Part shown: positions 34,807 to 47,034 of the stretch, one piece after another
How the letters are laid out: every line of letters starts with the position of its first letter
Numbering within the stretch: position 1 is the stretch's first letter
Assembly: GCA_021229015.1 (NCBI GenBank)
Contig: CM037780.1
Coordinates: forward strand, 66,908,574 to 66,972,573
DNA length: 64,000 bases
Reading direction: 5' to 3'
DNA from: Solen grandis
Taxonomy: Eukaryota > Mollusca > Bivalvia > Adapedonta > Solenidae
Translations under genes and position numbers: made by a program
The notes under the pieces: model-generated
Database searches by the model: none
What the model saw: the letters and a program-made list of their open reading frames with translations, nothing else
Told to the model about the DNA's origin: nothing

Positions 34807-35011
34807 TAGACAATTTCACTCCGAAATAAGACGTAAACTTACATATGTCATCAAGTTCTTCCCGAACACCTTATCTACATGCTGGTATAAAGTTTCAAAC
34901 ATTGTCCAATGAGATATAAATATACATTTGAGATTTTTCCCCAGTCACTGATTGGTCACTTTAAATAAGTGAACTTTACCGGGTATTGTTGATCTTTTGG
35001 TGAAATGGTCT
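34807..35011 (+). mobile_element. MITE, family 'AGACCATTTCAC', copy 3 (best preserved)
   Basis: The left end is TAGACAATTTCACTCCG. The right end is TTTTGGTGAAATGGTCTTTA, whose complement is AAAGACCATTTCACC. The inverted terminal repeat is therefore about 14 bp with one mismatch. Shared internal blocks with copies 1 and 2 include GACGTAAAC, CCCGAACACCTTATCTACAT and CAGTCACTGATTGGTCA. No coding capacity. Confidence 0.75.
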
Positions 35012-36350
35012 TTATTCAATGTATCAAAAATGAGAAAACATACACAGATGATATTGAATTATTCAAGTTTTACGTTTACTATTAAGTTATGAATACCCCT
35101 CTTTAGTCCCTGGATAGTACATCATCTGTAACAGAACTTTGAGCCAGAGAAAGTCATAGAAGGATAAGAGAGGTTGAATCAACTATCTTTCACCCATTAG
35201 ATCACGCCGAAACACTGGCACTGGAACCCCAGTCCTGAACTAATACCTGCAAAGCACAATGTGTCCGACAGAAATTGTGTTGAATTACAGGACATTTTAT
35301 ATACATTTAGACAGGCAGCGAAGAACAAAATATGGTTTGGATATTTTTGTTAAGTGCAGGGTCGGTTAACAGGTACAACGCCAATTTCCTCTTCGATTTC
35401 AATGTTTCGAGTTAACTAATGTTTTGGCCATACATTGTTATATTTGTAATTACACATTATATATTATCTGTAGTGTACTCACACTTCATATTGATCCTGG
35501 GAACCGAAAGTTAAAACCAGAATCGTGAGTCCTGGCCGAGATATGCCACATTGTCAACTACATTGTTATCTTAAAAAATCATTCTTCTGCACTGTATATT
35601 AAAACATGGTAAGGAACGGAATCTGATATGACTTGATTACGAAGGTCGTAACCTTGTATAAATGTATGCTGTCATTTAATTATATGTACAGTTCGATTAG
35701 TCTAATACTCATTTAACACAAAAGGAAACCTCAATTAAATTATAGCGCGAAATGCGTAGATGTATTATATCATCCAGTCATAATCGCTGAAACAGCAACA
35801 ACACACACACAAGCAAACAAAAAACAAACAATAAAAACGGAAGTTTATAGTGAAGCAGACTTATAAGATGTCTGAATTGTTGATATTTTGAATTATTACT
35901 TCGTTTAGGTTGCCTTTTGACAATAATTCCTTATGCCATGTGTTAATTAAATATCAGATTCGTTCCTCAGATTCGTTCCCTTACCATGTTCAATAACAAA
36001 TACAGACTCCAGAGGGCAAAAGATTCCAAATTGAATGAAATCAGCAATTGTGCGGTTCTAGTGCCAGTGGTATGACCCAGTAAATGTGTGGTATGTCTCT
36101 AGATATCTGACCCAGAGTCAGGTTTAAAGTGACCGAGTGCGGCTTATACACTGAAACTGTATATTTGACTGGAATAATCATTAAAAAATATTTGTCCACT
36201 CTATATTGACACATAATCATAAGCACAAATGCAGTGCTTATACTTTCTTGTTTGATTATACTAGTGATATATTACAGCATTTATAATGTAATATGACACC
36301 GAGTGTGACCTAGAGCTTGAAAAGAACAGTTTTATAACATACTCCTAATT
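35012..36350. other. No gene recognised
   Basis: 35100-35260 is less AT-rich (TCACCCATTAGATCACGCC, CACTGGCACTGGAACCCC) but has no supported frame. The rest is AT-rich. Confidence 0.35.
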
Positions 36351-36560
36351 AAGGCACCAAGGTATAATGGTAACATATCCGACTGCAGATCAAAGGTTGT
36401 TGGTACGAACCCCGTAGGGGGCAAGGACATCCCATGACCTTCCCTGACGCAGAGTTCTGGTCTTATGGTCTTACCTAGGAATTTTTGAGAGGAGTAAGTA
36501 AGTCAAAAGAACTTGTTTTTCAATCGACGTAGAGTAAATAAAAACCTTATACCTGCCAGA
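36351..36560 (+). mobile_element. SINE with tRNA-Cys-like head
   Basis: AAGGTATAATGGTAACATAT resembles the A box and D arm of a tRNA. GACTGCAGATC matches the anticodon arm of tRNA-Cys (GCA). GTTGGTACGAACCCC is a B-box/T-arm equivalent. The acceptor ends do not pair and the sequence continues as an unrelated body to a short AAATAAAAACC-like end. It is therefore a tRNA-derived retroposon head, not a working tRNA gene. Confidence 0.65.
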
Positions 36561-38618
36561 ACCGACAAAAATAAATAAAGAAGTTGTTAAACTCGCCAAC
36601 TCTCTTCACCAACCTGGTTTGAAAGCTGTTTTTATACAGGAAACAAATGTGCCAGCAAATTAAAGTTTCTTATCTTCATCATTTTCTTCAGTTGTTTTTT
36701 TTACAAGAAAAATATATGTTTCCAAATTCGTATGTATGTATGTTACAGTATATGTTTAGTGTAAATTATGTATTTCATCTATTACAATTATAAGTAAGTA
36801 AAAGTAAGTTTAAATAAGAAATATTTATTATATAACTGTACGTGAGATATTTAAATTATAGTATGTTGGTAAGGTTAACTTACATTAGCTCAGACACATG
36901 TAATATAAAATGCTGGTCATTATCATAGTAGATTATTGAAATTCATTAAATTAATGATGGTTCATTTCTAAAATAGTACTGAATAGTGGAAAGATCAAAA
37001 TATATAGTGTTTAAATGGCAATAATAGTATAATTGTGAAATTAACGGTAAACAGTTTACCCAGAATACATAATGGTACGCCTACGGAGCTTTTACAATAA
37101 ATTTTGCGGTTTATTTAAAGTGGGTTTGTGCATTCTGAACTGTTCATATCATGTGATTGTATGTGCTATCTGTAAAGAGATAGAAAACGAATAAAATAAT
37201 ATTATTTACATTCTTCTCTTGCTGATACATAGGAGAACACGTACCAACTGTGTTTGTGTATTCTGACGCGACCAAACCACTTAAAAGAACAGATTGACTT
37301 AAAATATCATTTCAACAGTATCGCTTGCAATTTGCTGTTCTATGTTAGCACAAATTTCTGCAATGGACAACACCCTGGGGCTATATTTAGTAACACTTAA
37401 ATTTCCAATTTTTCCCTGCGCGGTGTTAAAGTTCTAAATTTTGTTTGTTTTGTTGTTTCTTATCACTTAGTAACGCTTCTTTTTATGCTTATGAAAAACA
37501 ATTGCATTATGGAAGTCGAAACTGATTTGAAATGTGTTCATAACTATTGCTTAACAAACTGTGAAAAAAAAGTAAATGCTCGAGCGAGTCAATCGCATTT
37601 CAACCAGAGATATTTGAAGCATCACTTGCAATACAGCTGTATTTACCCAGACACAAACAAACACATTTTGTTTATTTTTATACACAATGTCAAATCTGTT
37701 CTTGTGCCTTTGATACCTTATGCTTGCTTCCTTTCGATTTGAATCCCTTTATCTATGTAAAACTTATTAACATATGAACTTAAGTGATGCAGATTATACA
37801 GCATTGATAATAATAAATGAATGTACTAATTATTGTGAAAATGCACGCACGTTTGTTTGATCTGCCCCAAAACCCGCTTTATAAGTTCACATCCATCTTC
37901 AGGTGGAAGGAATTACTGTAACTTTCTGTTTCAAAGAATCAGCAAAACAGAAGTGTTTGTAATATTTTCTAGAGGAAAATATTCAACCTTTCATAGAATT
38001 TAGAAAGCCCTGAAATTAAAAATGCTTTTGTTAAAATTTGAATGAACAAAATTGCCACAGTAGTAAAGTAGTGGCTTTTTAAATCAATTAACTTGGAAAA
38101 GGCCAATGGAATAAACAACGACAATGTGTGAGCAAATAATCAAGACGTTGTCACTAAAGTCGTTGAAAGCAGTTAACGTTTAATAGGTAATCCATGGCAA
38201 TTTAAATACAGATGAGTAAATAAAAAAAACTTTATGTGATTACTGAAATGACAACTTCTGTTAATATCTTGTAATTGATATGTAGTAGAATCTCTAAAAC
38301 CATTAGGTCATTTTTTGAAATTTTTGGCACAGAATGAAATATGATTTACTGGAAGTTTCTGGTGACAGCTGAAATAGATCTAAATAATTCCAGGGTATTT
38401 CTATTTACTGTTAAGATTTTAGGTTTCACCAGAATATTCCTAACTTTAATCATTATGCATTATGTTATATTGCAAACTAAAACAGGATCAGTGGAGAACA
38501 TTTAATTGACGTGGATATATATGAAGTATCACCTTTCAGATTGTTACATCTTGCTTTGCCATAAATTTGAAACTATATTTATACAACATGTTTTTAAATT
38601 TTATTGTCACGTATTTTT
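36561..38618. other. AT-rich DNA, no gene recognised
   Basis: The 85-codon frame at 37485-37742 has no motif I recognise. A 32-base stretch at 38339-38370 is identical to 40057-40088 (see the inverted repeat at 40031). Confidence 0.4.
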
Positions 38619-39434
38619 AAGTCTCCCAAACGAAGTTTGGAGACTAATTGTTTTTACTCCGTTTCTTCTTCTTCTTTTTTTCTCGCGCCAGCAAATTTGT
38701 AAGGGCCATATCTCGGAGGCTGCTCGACCTATCTTTACAATAATTCATACATTAATAGTTCTTAATGAGTAGTGGGGCCTCCTTGATTTTGTAAATGGTG
38801 TTCCCTGGGGGTCGGGCCGCCACCATCAAAGATGGATTTTTGTATAAAAAGTGTATTTTGGTTAAATGTTTTAAATTTCAAACCCTGTTTTGTTTCTCAT
38901 AATGAGTAGAATTGAACAGTTCTACTTTGGTGGTAGCCGAGGTCACCCAGGGGCAGGCCCCGCTCCCTCAAATTTACTTATTACCATATATCTCAAAAAA
39001 CTGTCCAGATCCCCACCCCTAAACCATATATATTTCTGTTCCTCATGATGAGATAGATTGAATGGTACTTCTTTTAAGTTCACATGGGTCACCATGGGGT
39101 CAGGCCCCATCCCCTCAATTTTACTAATGACCTTATATCTCAAAAAACTGTCCAGATTCCCACCCCTAAACCATATATATTTCTGTTCCTCATGATGAGA
39201 TAGATTGAATGGTACTTCTTTTAAGTTCACATGGGTCACCATGGGGTCAGGCCCCAACCCCTCAATTTTACTTATGACCTTATATCTAAAAAAATTTCAG
39301 ATCCCCACCATATATATTCTTGTTCCTCATGATCAGATGGAATGAATGATAGTCTATGTTTTTGATGTTCACGTGGATCAGCAAGGGGTCAGGCCGCAAC
39401 CCTCTTATTTCTTAAACTTCGTTTGGGAGACTTA
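38619..39434 (+). mobile_element. Hairpin-ended element, 'GTCTCCCAAACGAAG' family
   Basis: The left end is a near-perfect hairpin, GTCTCCCAAACGAAGTTTGG followed by AGAC. The right end AAACTTCGTTTGGGAGACTT is the inverted copy of the left end. Between them are a leader with GGGCCATATCTCGGAGGC and GGGTCGGGCCGCC, then three degenerate direct units of about 140 bp (38985-39410) holding CTCAAAAAACTGTCCAGATC, TCTGTTCCTCATGATGAGAT and CACCATGGGGTCAGGCCCC. The minus-strand open frame of 104 codons at 38943-39257 is just two copies of this unit. No protein-coding role is supported. Confidence 0.85.
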
Positions 39435-40030
39435 GTAACAGGTCACTGATACAATTATTACTTGTTTTCTTTTGTTATAAAGTTAACAGCTATTATTTCC
39501 GTCCTAGTAACTCTTGACTCGTTATATGATGATATGTAAACACATTGGATATCGGATTTATTTTAGGAATTATACCTATCGAGTAGGAGTCTTCACATTT
39601 ATATGGCGCATACATGTATATACTGTTTTTCAATTTGTTGAAAATAATAAACAAGGAAACATAAACACATAACAAACTGACATGCATCTCAGGACTTAAT
39701 GTTAAAAAAGATGAAAATATAAAAGTATTAGTCGTAATGATTTCATAGTTTATTACATTTTGACAGTATAAAGATGTACATTGATCTTATAGAATTGTAC
39801 TTTTCATGTACATCTATAAAATTTTGGAGGGTAAATATATAATTTGTTAAAAAATAATATCATTGTCTGAACATTAGCACATGGCATTTTTTCTCTTCGT
39901 CCAATCAGGTGCCGGTGTTTGTTTATAATCACCGTGGACTATAACGCGTAGTCCAACACTTTTGTAAAAATCAATGTGTAGACTATGCAACCACATAACT
40001 CACACTTTTGTGACATATGCTAAACAGCTT
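39435..40030. other. No feature seen
   Basis: AT-rich sequence. The GC-rich phrase CCGTGGACTATAACGCGTAG near 39931 precedes the inverted repeat at 40031 and may belong to the same unit. Confidence 0.35.
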
Positions 40031-40133
40031 AGTTCATAGTTGCCTTTAACTATGAGATATGATTTACTGGAAGTTTCTGGTGACAGCTCCGCCCTCGTGA
40101 CTATATCGAGTAGTTAAAGGCAACTACGAACTA
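40031..40133. repeat. Inverted repeat, 26-29 bp arms, 47-bp spacer
   Basis: The left arm AGTTCATAGTTGCCTTTAAC (40031-40056) pairs with the right arm AGTTAAAGGCAACTACGAAC (40104-40132). The spacer includes a 32-bp sequence, 40057-40088, that is identical to 38339-38370. It may be the end of a mobile element or a regulatory cruciform. I cannot tell which. Confidence 0.7.
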
Positions 40134-41465
40134 AACTATACATATTTCAGTGACTGGCGACGTTCAAGTAATGAAATTGTTTATCGAATTATAGGATTCC
40201 ATAACGTTTCCATCTTGTAATTGTGATCTGTCACTGCTTTCTGTTATGTCGCAACACACATTCTTTGATTCAAACTCGATATTTTTTCCAGCTTTTGTCT
40301 ATTTCCATATATGTTCATTCTTTTTATCATGAGTTTTGTATTTTATTTTCAACAAATTTCCCGTCACCAGTGGCATGCTGTACCTGAATCACGTATGCAG
40401 TTGCTTTACTGAAAATTCCCAGTATATCTCTGCAGTGCAGTTGGATACTTATTGAAAATTGGTAAACATTTGCAATATGCTTGGTGATAATCTCAGGCTT
40501 GGCCCAGGTACCTTCTGATAGCTCATTTTGCAGTTGGACTGAGTCAAAAGTTGTACTAATTCTAGATGTTAATTTTCATGATCCTTTCACACATATACGG
40601 CATAGTCAACATAGAAGAAGAACATTTTACTAAAGAATTTTAGATATTTACACATCACATATATGAACATGTATATCGGGGGCAGCACATAAGCTTAACA
40701 CAGCTAAAAAGTAATGTGATTTCCATACATGCTCTCATCACTTTTCGCTTGGTTTTAATCATTGCATTTGTCTTTTTCGATTGTTTGTTGACGAGAATAT
40801 CAAAAGTAAATACCAGAGATCGAATTTTCTATGTTTTGCGTCCGTTTGATGGCAATATCAAGTTTCTTCAATTTCTTTGATATAATAAGGACACGAGGCT
40901 ATCATAATCTTACTAGCTACTAGATTTCGGACTTTTTTCATGGTTGTCATAGGAAACATACTTTACAAGATCTTAGTGATACAAAGTATAAGCACGTTAA
41001 TTTTTTTTTTTATAAAATGTTGTAATCTGAAAAGCTTTCTCATTTTTTTTTAAAAAGAAGGTATGTATTATACATTCTACATGTTCATTTACTGCTCTTC
41101 AACAACAAACTTAATGTCTAGAAGATGTAGACGCTCATCGATCTGGCCGCTAGGCAGACAAACCGTTATCGTAATACCACTCTGCCTTATCTCGAAATTG
41201 TTTTTTCATTCCCCAGGATAAAAAATCCTTCAGTAAGCAAACTAATTACATAGTATTCTAAATAAAGATTCAGCAAATACCTCATTAAAGTATTCTACTT
41301 AAGGCGAGTAATAGGTTATCGAATAATTTGTGACTTCATGCGGCTTAATTAAGATATATTTTAGGTGAATTTTAAAAATAATTTAAATATCCTTTATACA
41401 TACTCGTAAAATGTACGTATCATCGACGCAAATTCTCGAATTTTTAAAACCTTCCCCTTAAATTA
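40134..41465. other. No gene recognised
   Basis: AT-rich DNA with T-runs near 41000 and 41045. No coding support. Confidence 0.4.
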
Positions 41466-41570
41466 ACTAGCATTTTGGTTTATGTTTAATCTTCATTTAG
41501 CGGTCATCTCTTTTAAGCGGTCACTTTCTATTGTTCCCTTAACTGACCACTTAAGACAGCCATGACTGTA
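41466..41570 (+). mobile_element. Truncated MITE, 'GCGGTCA' family
   Basis: It matches the right half of 49048-49229: ACTAGCATTTTGGTTTATGT, CTTCATTTAGCGGTCAT, TCTATTGTTCCCTT, GACCACTTAAGACAG, and the end GACTGTA. The left half is missing. Confidence 0.7.
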
Positions 41571-42540
41571 TTTCGTTTTATAAAAAGCGTGTTTTTCTTT
41601 GAACTTATTTGCTTTATCCAAAATTATTTTATAACAATTCTCTTAAAGAATAACATGTTTGTCTTCAAATGTATGTTTGTCTATTGGAGGAACAGAGTCA
41701 AGTCTAATTGTCTGAAATTTCATTTCAGTAATTTCATGGTGTTTATTAGGTTATTATTGTTCATATTCTGTGGATTTCTTATTGTTATAATTTTTCTTCC
41801 ACCATTTTTTGCACGCAATAACGGCCAGCTAACGAAAACTACAGTCATGAAATTTTAGACATACATTCTAATGTATCTGAACCTATGCCTAAATATAGAA
41901 TCTGTTCAGTTTTGTTTCAGTGTTTGCCGCAAGGGGCGCTATGCATAAAATCATTATTTGCGTATAACTAAACAAAATGAAGACTGATCTTAATGTGGTT
42001 TTCAACATTCTGTTCCTTGTTGACAGCACAATATAATATAATAGGTATTTCTGTATCAAATACCGAAAATATTTGTGCTAGAAGAGGTTGAATGTTAGAA
42101 ACTTGCAAAAAAAAAAAAAAAAAAAAAACTGCGCGGAAAAAAGTAGGTCTATGAAAAGATTACTCATTTTTGTTTGCGATTTTAGAGAAAAGTTCTGTTT
42201 GCTGCATATTACTTGCACGACATATATGCACAGACTATTTGGGATAGTAGTGTAGACGTGGTCACAACTATAGTACATACATTCTGAGGGTCCAATTCTC
42301 TACATTTATAGCAGTATAACCTCTTAATTTTGTATGAATGATCGAACGATTCAAAAGAATTCAACACCACAGAGATTCTTAGATTCTGAGATCTACTGAG
42401 ATTCAACTAAAGCGTTGAAAACTCAGTTTTGAGTAAATAATACATAGTTACATAGTCCTTCGTGTATGCAGAGTGTTGAAAGACTATGTAGTGCAACACA
42501 TTGACCATGTGTACATCTTGTTCTTTCCTTGTCAAACTCA
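41571..42540. other. No gene recognised
   Basis: The 98-codon frame at 41562-41858 is very hydrophobic and Phe/Ile-rich, as expected of T-rich DNA, and has no recognised domain. An A-run lies at 42104-42127. Confidence 0.4.
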
Positions 42541-42895
42541 GAATTTGGCCCCGGCAGGGTCATTCGGATTTTCATGCGAGGAAGCCTTCCAGCTGGCTTG
42601 CGGTAGGTCGATGGTTCTACCCGGATGCCTCTGTGCATTCGGGGTCTTACTCCATCTGTAATTAGCTGGACTAAAGTAAAAAATGATACTGGTATAGCTC
42701 ACATGCTTGGCGCTCAGCATAAAAGGGTAGATCCAGGACTGGTTGGCCCGGTGTCAACATAATGTGATTGGGTTTGATATCATGCCACATGTCTACGGCG
42801 TGATACTGCAGTTTGGCAGCACCATATCTGTCTCAAGTAGACACCGTCTCCAAATGACTGAAATACTGTCAATTGGAGTTAAATCCAATAAACAA
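42541..42895 (+). mobile_element. Chimeric SINE: Meta-like body plus tail type B
   Basis: 42541-42666 holds CGGCAGGGTCATTCGG, GAGGAAGCCTTCCAGCTGGC and GGGGTCTTACTCCATCTG, the Meta-like body. From 42667 the sequence switches to the other SINE family's tail: AATGATACTGGTATAGCTCA, CTTGGCGCTCAGCATAAAAG, CATGCCACATGTCTACGGCG, GCACCATATCTGTCTCAAG, and the end GTTAAATCCAATAAACAAA. The native tail of the Meta-like SINE (GACGTCGCTATATGAC...) is absent. It is either a true recombinant or one SINE truncated by insertion of the other. Confidence 0.75.
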
Positions 42896-44237
42896 AATGC
42901 ACACTTTGCACACACAAGTTGATTAACATGACCATAGCGTAAACGTGCTGTGTCAACTTTGATAAAGGTAATACTCCAGTTATTGAAGCTATAACACGGC
43001 ACAAGTCAGTAACTCTTTATTGGCAGTGCATGGCTTTAATAAAGCAAATGATAATGCATCATAATTTCCGAAACATTTATATTTTTTGGCCAGAACTGTT
43101 CATTAAATATGACAGGGATAATTAAACGTTTGTCTGTTTTTGACTGACATGCTATTATTTTCGATTTCTGTTGATACTGAAGAAGATCGTGAGTTAAGAT
43201 ACGGTATTCTGTAGCCAGTAATGTTGATTTACCAGAGTAATTGGTAACTTGAAATTCAAACGAAATAAAAACAAAATTTGTAGGAATTTTTTATATTTCG
43301 TTTTATATTCCTATTCATGAACAAAAAAAACAACAACAACATATTCATGAAATTATCAATAATTTCAATTGGTAACAATCAATAAATTGTAAGTCAGAAA
43401 CAACTGGATTTACTTGGGAACAAGAAATACAACAACAGGGCCTCCTCTAGGATTTTCAAAACTGGAGCCAATTTATAGACAAGAAGCCAAAGTTTCAAGC
43501 CATGTTTTACCTGTTGTAATACTAAACAGGGATTTTTCTCATCATTTCCCCAGAATTGGGAATTTTGTAGTTTTAGACAAAATTAGGAAAAACTCACACA
43601 ATTTTATATAAATCAAATTAAACAAAAATAAAATATTTGGTTCATTTCAACCTTTGTATTATTCGGACTCACTTCTTTCAACCCCAGACACATAGTAAAA
43701 ATGGAGATATTTTTTTCTCTGATTTTTCTTCTTGAATTGGGAATTATTTCCTTGAAATTGGAAAAAAATACTTTTTAAGATTGGGAACACAACCCATTTT
43801 GGTCGTCAAAACGGGCTAAAAACCCTGCTTAAGATACATTTAGTTAAATAAAAAGGGAAGAATCATGTTCTATGTTCTTCTACACCATATATGAATTATC
43901 AAAGAAAAACATTATAAAGTATTATTATATATATTAAGGTGTAAGAACATTAAAATGGATTATTCCCTCACCTGAGTCTAAATGGGAGAACTCAGCAGGA
44001 TGAGATGTTTTCAAAACGTAACAAAAATGTTCAGTTCTATATCTAATGCTGCACCCTACAGTGATGCATTTGTGAAACCTCATATAAAAGGCATTACAAG
44101 GTAAAATGGTTTAAAATTTTGTTACACAAAGCATATCTTTTCATACATACATTGTCACAAATTCAAATAGTTTATGCTTCCTTCAATCAGTCATTAATTT
44201 CTATTCAGAGCATATAACTGCAGTATAATCTGTTGCA
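42896..44237. other. Unassigned, with possible dispersed repeat
   Basis: 43435-43830 contains CTCTAGGATTTTCAAAACTG and repeated phrases such as GAATTGGGAATT, followed by AACGGGCTAAAAACCCTGCTT. This looks like an old non-coding repeat unit, but I cannot name it. The 65-codon frame at 43414 lies inside it and is not supported as a gene. Confidence 0.3.
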
Positions 44238-44263
44238 AACAAACAAACAAACAAACAAACAAA
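44238..44263. repeat. (CAAA)n microsatellite
   Basis: Six or so AAAC units. Confidence 0.9.
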
Positions 44264-44384
44264 AAATCATGTTTTCTGCTGTAAGTCACAAAAAGTTCTG
44301 TCAGAACAAAACTACATGTTTATTAATTTGTCTGTTGCACAAAGCTCGGTGTTACTTAAGCAAAACTTTTGTTTCCTCCAGTCT

Positions 44385-44565
44385 TCAGTGCCTGTATAGT
44401 GTATTGGTAACGCGCCCCACTTCTCACCTATGTATCCCGGTTTCGATTCATGGTCACGTACGTGGGAGGATTCAGTGGTCGCTCGTCCAAAAAAGACAAT
44501 ATACGCTGCCAACAGAGCCATCGAGAGTGATAAATTTGAGTTGTGATCATAACTAAATTCGTAAT
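44385..44565 (+). mobile_element. tRNA-headed SINE, third type
   Basis: The head TGTATAGTGTATTGGTAACG (A-box and D-arm like), GCGCCCCACTTCTCACC and CCGGTTTCGATTCATGG (B-box-like GGTTTCGATTC) is followed by CACGTACGTGGGAGGATTC, GACAATATACGCTGCCAAC and AGAGTGATAAATTTGAGTTG, and the end TGATCATAACTAAATTCG. The body differs from the other two SINE types in the window. Not a functional tRNA. Confidence 0.65.
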
Positions 44566-45439
44566 CGATGTAATCACGAACTGAATTTGCATTAATCAAC
44601 TAAATTTCGTAAATAATCAAAATCAAAAGATAAACTACGTCAGAAACGTTGCGAATAAGTCTTCTAAAGTGGATTGTAATAATCGTTAATGTTGGGGATC
44701 CTCGGCACACTTGAAATATACTTGTAAGCTGCTAAATGGTTTCACAATAGACATTGATCAGTTCATACATTACTTACGTAATCATCTCCTCTACTGTCAC
44801 CCGAAATCAAGTTTCTCACCGCAGATAAAACGCAAATCGGTAGAGAGCGTATAAAATGTAAACAAACCTTTATTTCAACATACCTATAAACATGAAAAAA
44901 TAAGAAAATATCATACATAAATAAAAGTAATTTAAATGATTATTTTTACCTTGGCACAGTGCAGTAATGTTTGTGCTCAATTTAAAAACAACAACAACAA
45001 AAACATAAACATTAATGGGTTATATTCTTATTAGATTTTAAATGCATTAGTTTAACTATTATTGTGCATTTGTTATCTTAAACATTGTAGGAGAGAGAGA
45101 GAGAGTGGAGTAATGTGTTTATTATAATATTCAGGAAAATGCGTCAAGATTTTTGATACGAAATAACAGACATACCCGGTACATGTAATAACATTTAAAC
45201 AACCTGTCGGGCTTTGATTTACATCTGTGTCATTAAGGCGTTTAATTGTTATATACTCAATATAAAGCTAAAAGCGTGTGACTGATTCGGATTAAAGCAA
45301 TCACAGCCACTCAGTGATTGTGCCCCTGGTGACAGCGGATATCGGTAGGGAGTCTCGGAAACAGCAGGGACCTGGTGACTGGTCGGGTGAGGACCTTTTT
45401 TTCTGTTAGGGGCCCAAAATGGGGATTTCTACTACAGAG
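44566..45439. other. No gene recognised
   Basis: AT-rich DNA with a short GA run at about 45091-45106. 45290-45400 is less AT-rich (GTGATTGTGCCCCTGGTGAC, GGTGACTGGTCGGGTGAGGA) and may be the left edge of the following array. Confidence 0.35.
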
Positions 45440-46280
45440 CACAAAAATTAACCCAAATCACGACAGTTTCGAAATATAGCCTAGAACAGTGTGTGGCCAA
45501 GCCAGCTAGGGGCCAAAAGAATGTTTCTTGGTTGGTGCCCTTTCATAGTTGTTTAAAGAATTTGATTCCATGTAGAACTGGTTGCAATGGTAACGGAAAG
45601 AAAAATGATATAAAAAAACTTTAAAAATCTTCTCCAAAACTACTAGCCAGATTTAAAAAAATAACTTAACACATCTGTTCCTTGGGTGACCCTCTACCAA
45701 GATTGTTCAAATAATTCCAATTCATAAAAAACATGACCGCCAGGGGGCAAAGCCCTTTTTCCTAATGTGTAAATAGTACAAATTTGAAAAATCTACTTAT
45801 GCAAAAGTACAGGCTGGATTTCAAAGTTATTTGGCACAGATGTTTCTTAGGTCAGTCTGCCGCAATAGGGCGGAGCCCTTTACCTTTAATGTATATAGTA
45901 CAAATTTGAAAAATCCTCTTGTCCAAAATGCACTGGCTGGGTTTCAAAGTTATTTGGCAGAGATACTTCATAGGTCACTCTCTACCAAGATTGTTCATAT
46001 CATTTTACGTTTTCCTTGTATGCATATAGTTCAAATTTGAAAATTCTTATTGTCTAAAAGTACTTGCTGGATTTCGAAGTTTTATTTTGCACAGATGGTC
46101 CATGGGTCACTCTCTACCAAAATTGTTCAAATTATTTGGATTAATAAAAAAAATGACCGCTAAGAGGCGAAACCCATTTTCTGTATATGTATAAATTACA
46201 AATTTGCAAATTCTTCTTGTCCAAAATTATGCATTGGATTTATGGCTGGCAGGGGGCAGAGCCCTTTTTCCATAATATCA
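45440..46280. repeat. Degenerate tandem array, about 120-170 bp units
   Basis: At least five units share CAAATTTGAAAAATC (45780, 45900, 46033, 46199), GCTGGATTTCAAAGTTATTT, GGCACAGATGTTTC, GGTCACTCTCTACCAAGAT and CCGCCAGGGGGCAAAGCCCT. Units differ in length and several are truncated. The style is that of the internal arrays in the hairpin-ended elements, but I did not find matching hairpin ends. Confidence 0.75.
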
Positions 46281-46319
46281 TAAGATATTGGCTGTTTCTT
46301 TTCCTCACTCATTGAAATT

Positions 46320-46860
46320 CTTTAGAGATTTTCTTTAGTATTTATAGGCTACATCTTCGTGTCAGCCTTATAACTTCAATATCTATGGGTGGATTTTCAT
46401 AAAACTTGTCGTGTGTATCAACCAAACGCACACATATAAGGCCAAGGTCACCGGTGTTGTTAGAAATTGTCTTTGGTATTTATTGGCTACATCTTTGTGT
46501 CAACATATTTATGGATGGATTTTCATTAAACTTTGCAAAAGTGTTTGTCATTACATAGAGATAAGTTTTTGCACCAATGATGTGTGTACTTGAAAGGTCA
46601 GTTCAAGGTCACAGGAGTTATTCATAAATCTTTACAGAAGTGTTTGTTATGACACAAAGATGTGTCATTTGCATCAACCATATGCATGCTTGAAAGATCA
46701 AGGTCACATGAGTTGTTAGAACTTGTCTTTGGTGTTCATAGGCTACATTTTCATATCCACTCTATAACTTCCATAGATCTATGTTTGGATTTTCATGAAA
46801 CCTCACATAACTGTTTGTCATAACACAAAGGTGTGTCATTAACATAAAGGCATGCATAAA
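46320..46860. repeat. Second degenerate tandem array, about 140-250 bp units
   Basis: Three units share ATAGGCTACATCTTCGTGTC, TGGATTTTCATAAAACTT, GTGTTTGTCATTACA and CAAGGTCACAGGAGTT. Adjacent to the previous array but with another unit sequence. Confidence 0.7.
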
Positions 46861-46986
46861 AAATCAGTGCAGTTCAGGGATCATAACCCATTTTCATTAT
46901 TTTCTTGTTTCAATCTGGCAAAAATCTTTATGGGGGTTTATCCGGTGAGGACTCATGAAACAGTATTGCTTGCTTTACTAACAAAG

Positions 46987-46988
<2 letters not shown>

Positions 46989-47031
<43 letters not shown>
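46989..47031. repeat. (GT)n microsatellite
   Basis: About 21 TG units. Confidence 0.95.

Positions 47032-47034
<3 letters not shown>

Noticed and set aside
36351..36420. tRNA-Cys gene
   Set aside because: The anticodon arm and T-arm resemble tRNA-Cys, but the acceptor stem does not pair and a SINE body follows.
38943..39257. Minus-strand 104-codon frame with an internal duplicate
   Set aside because: It is two copies of the 140-bp internal unit of the hairpin-ended element read as protein.
45440..46860. CRISPR-like array
   Set aside because: Units are degenerate, contiguous and 120-250 bp long, with no constant short repeat and unique spacers. The host is eukaryotic.
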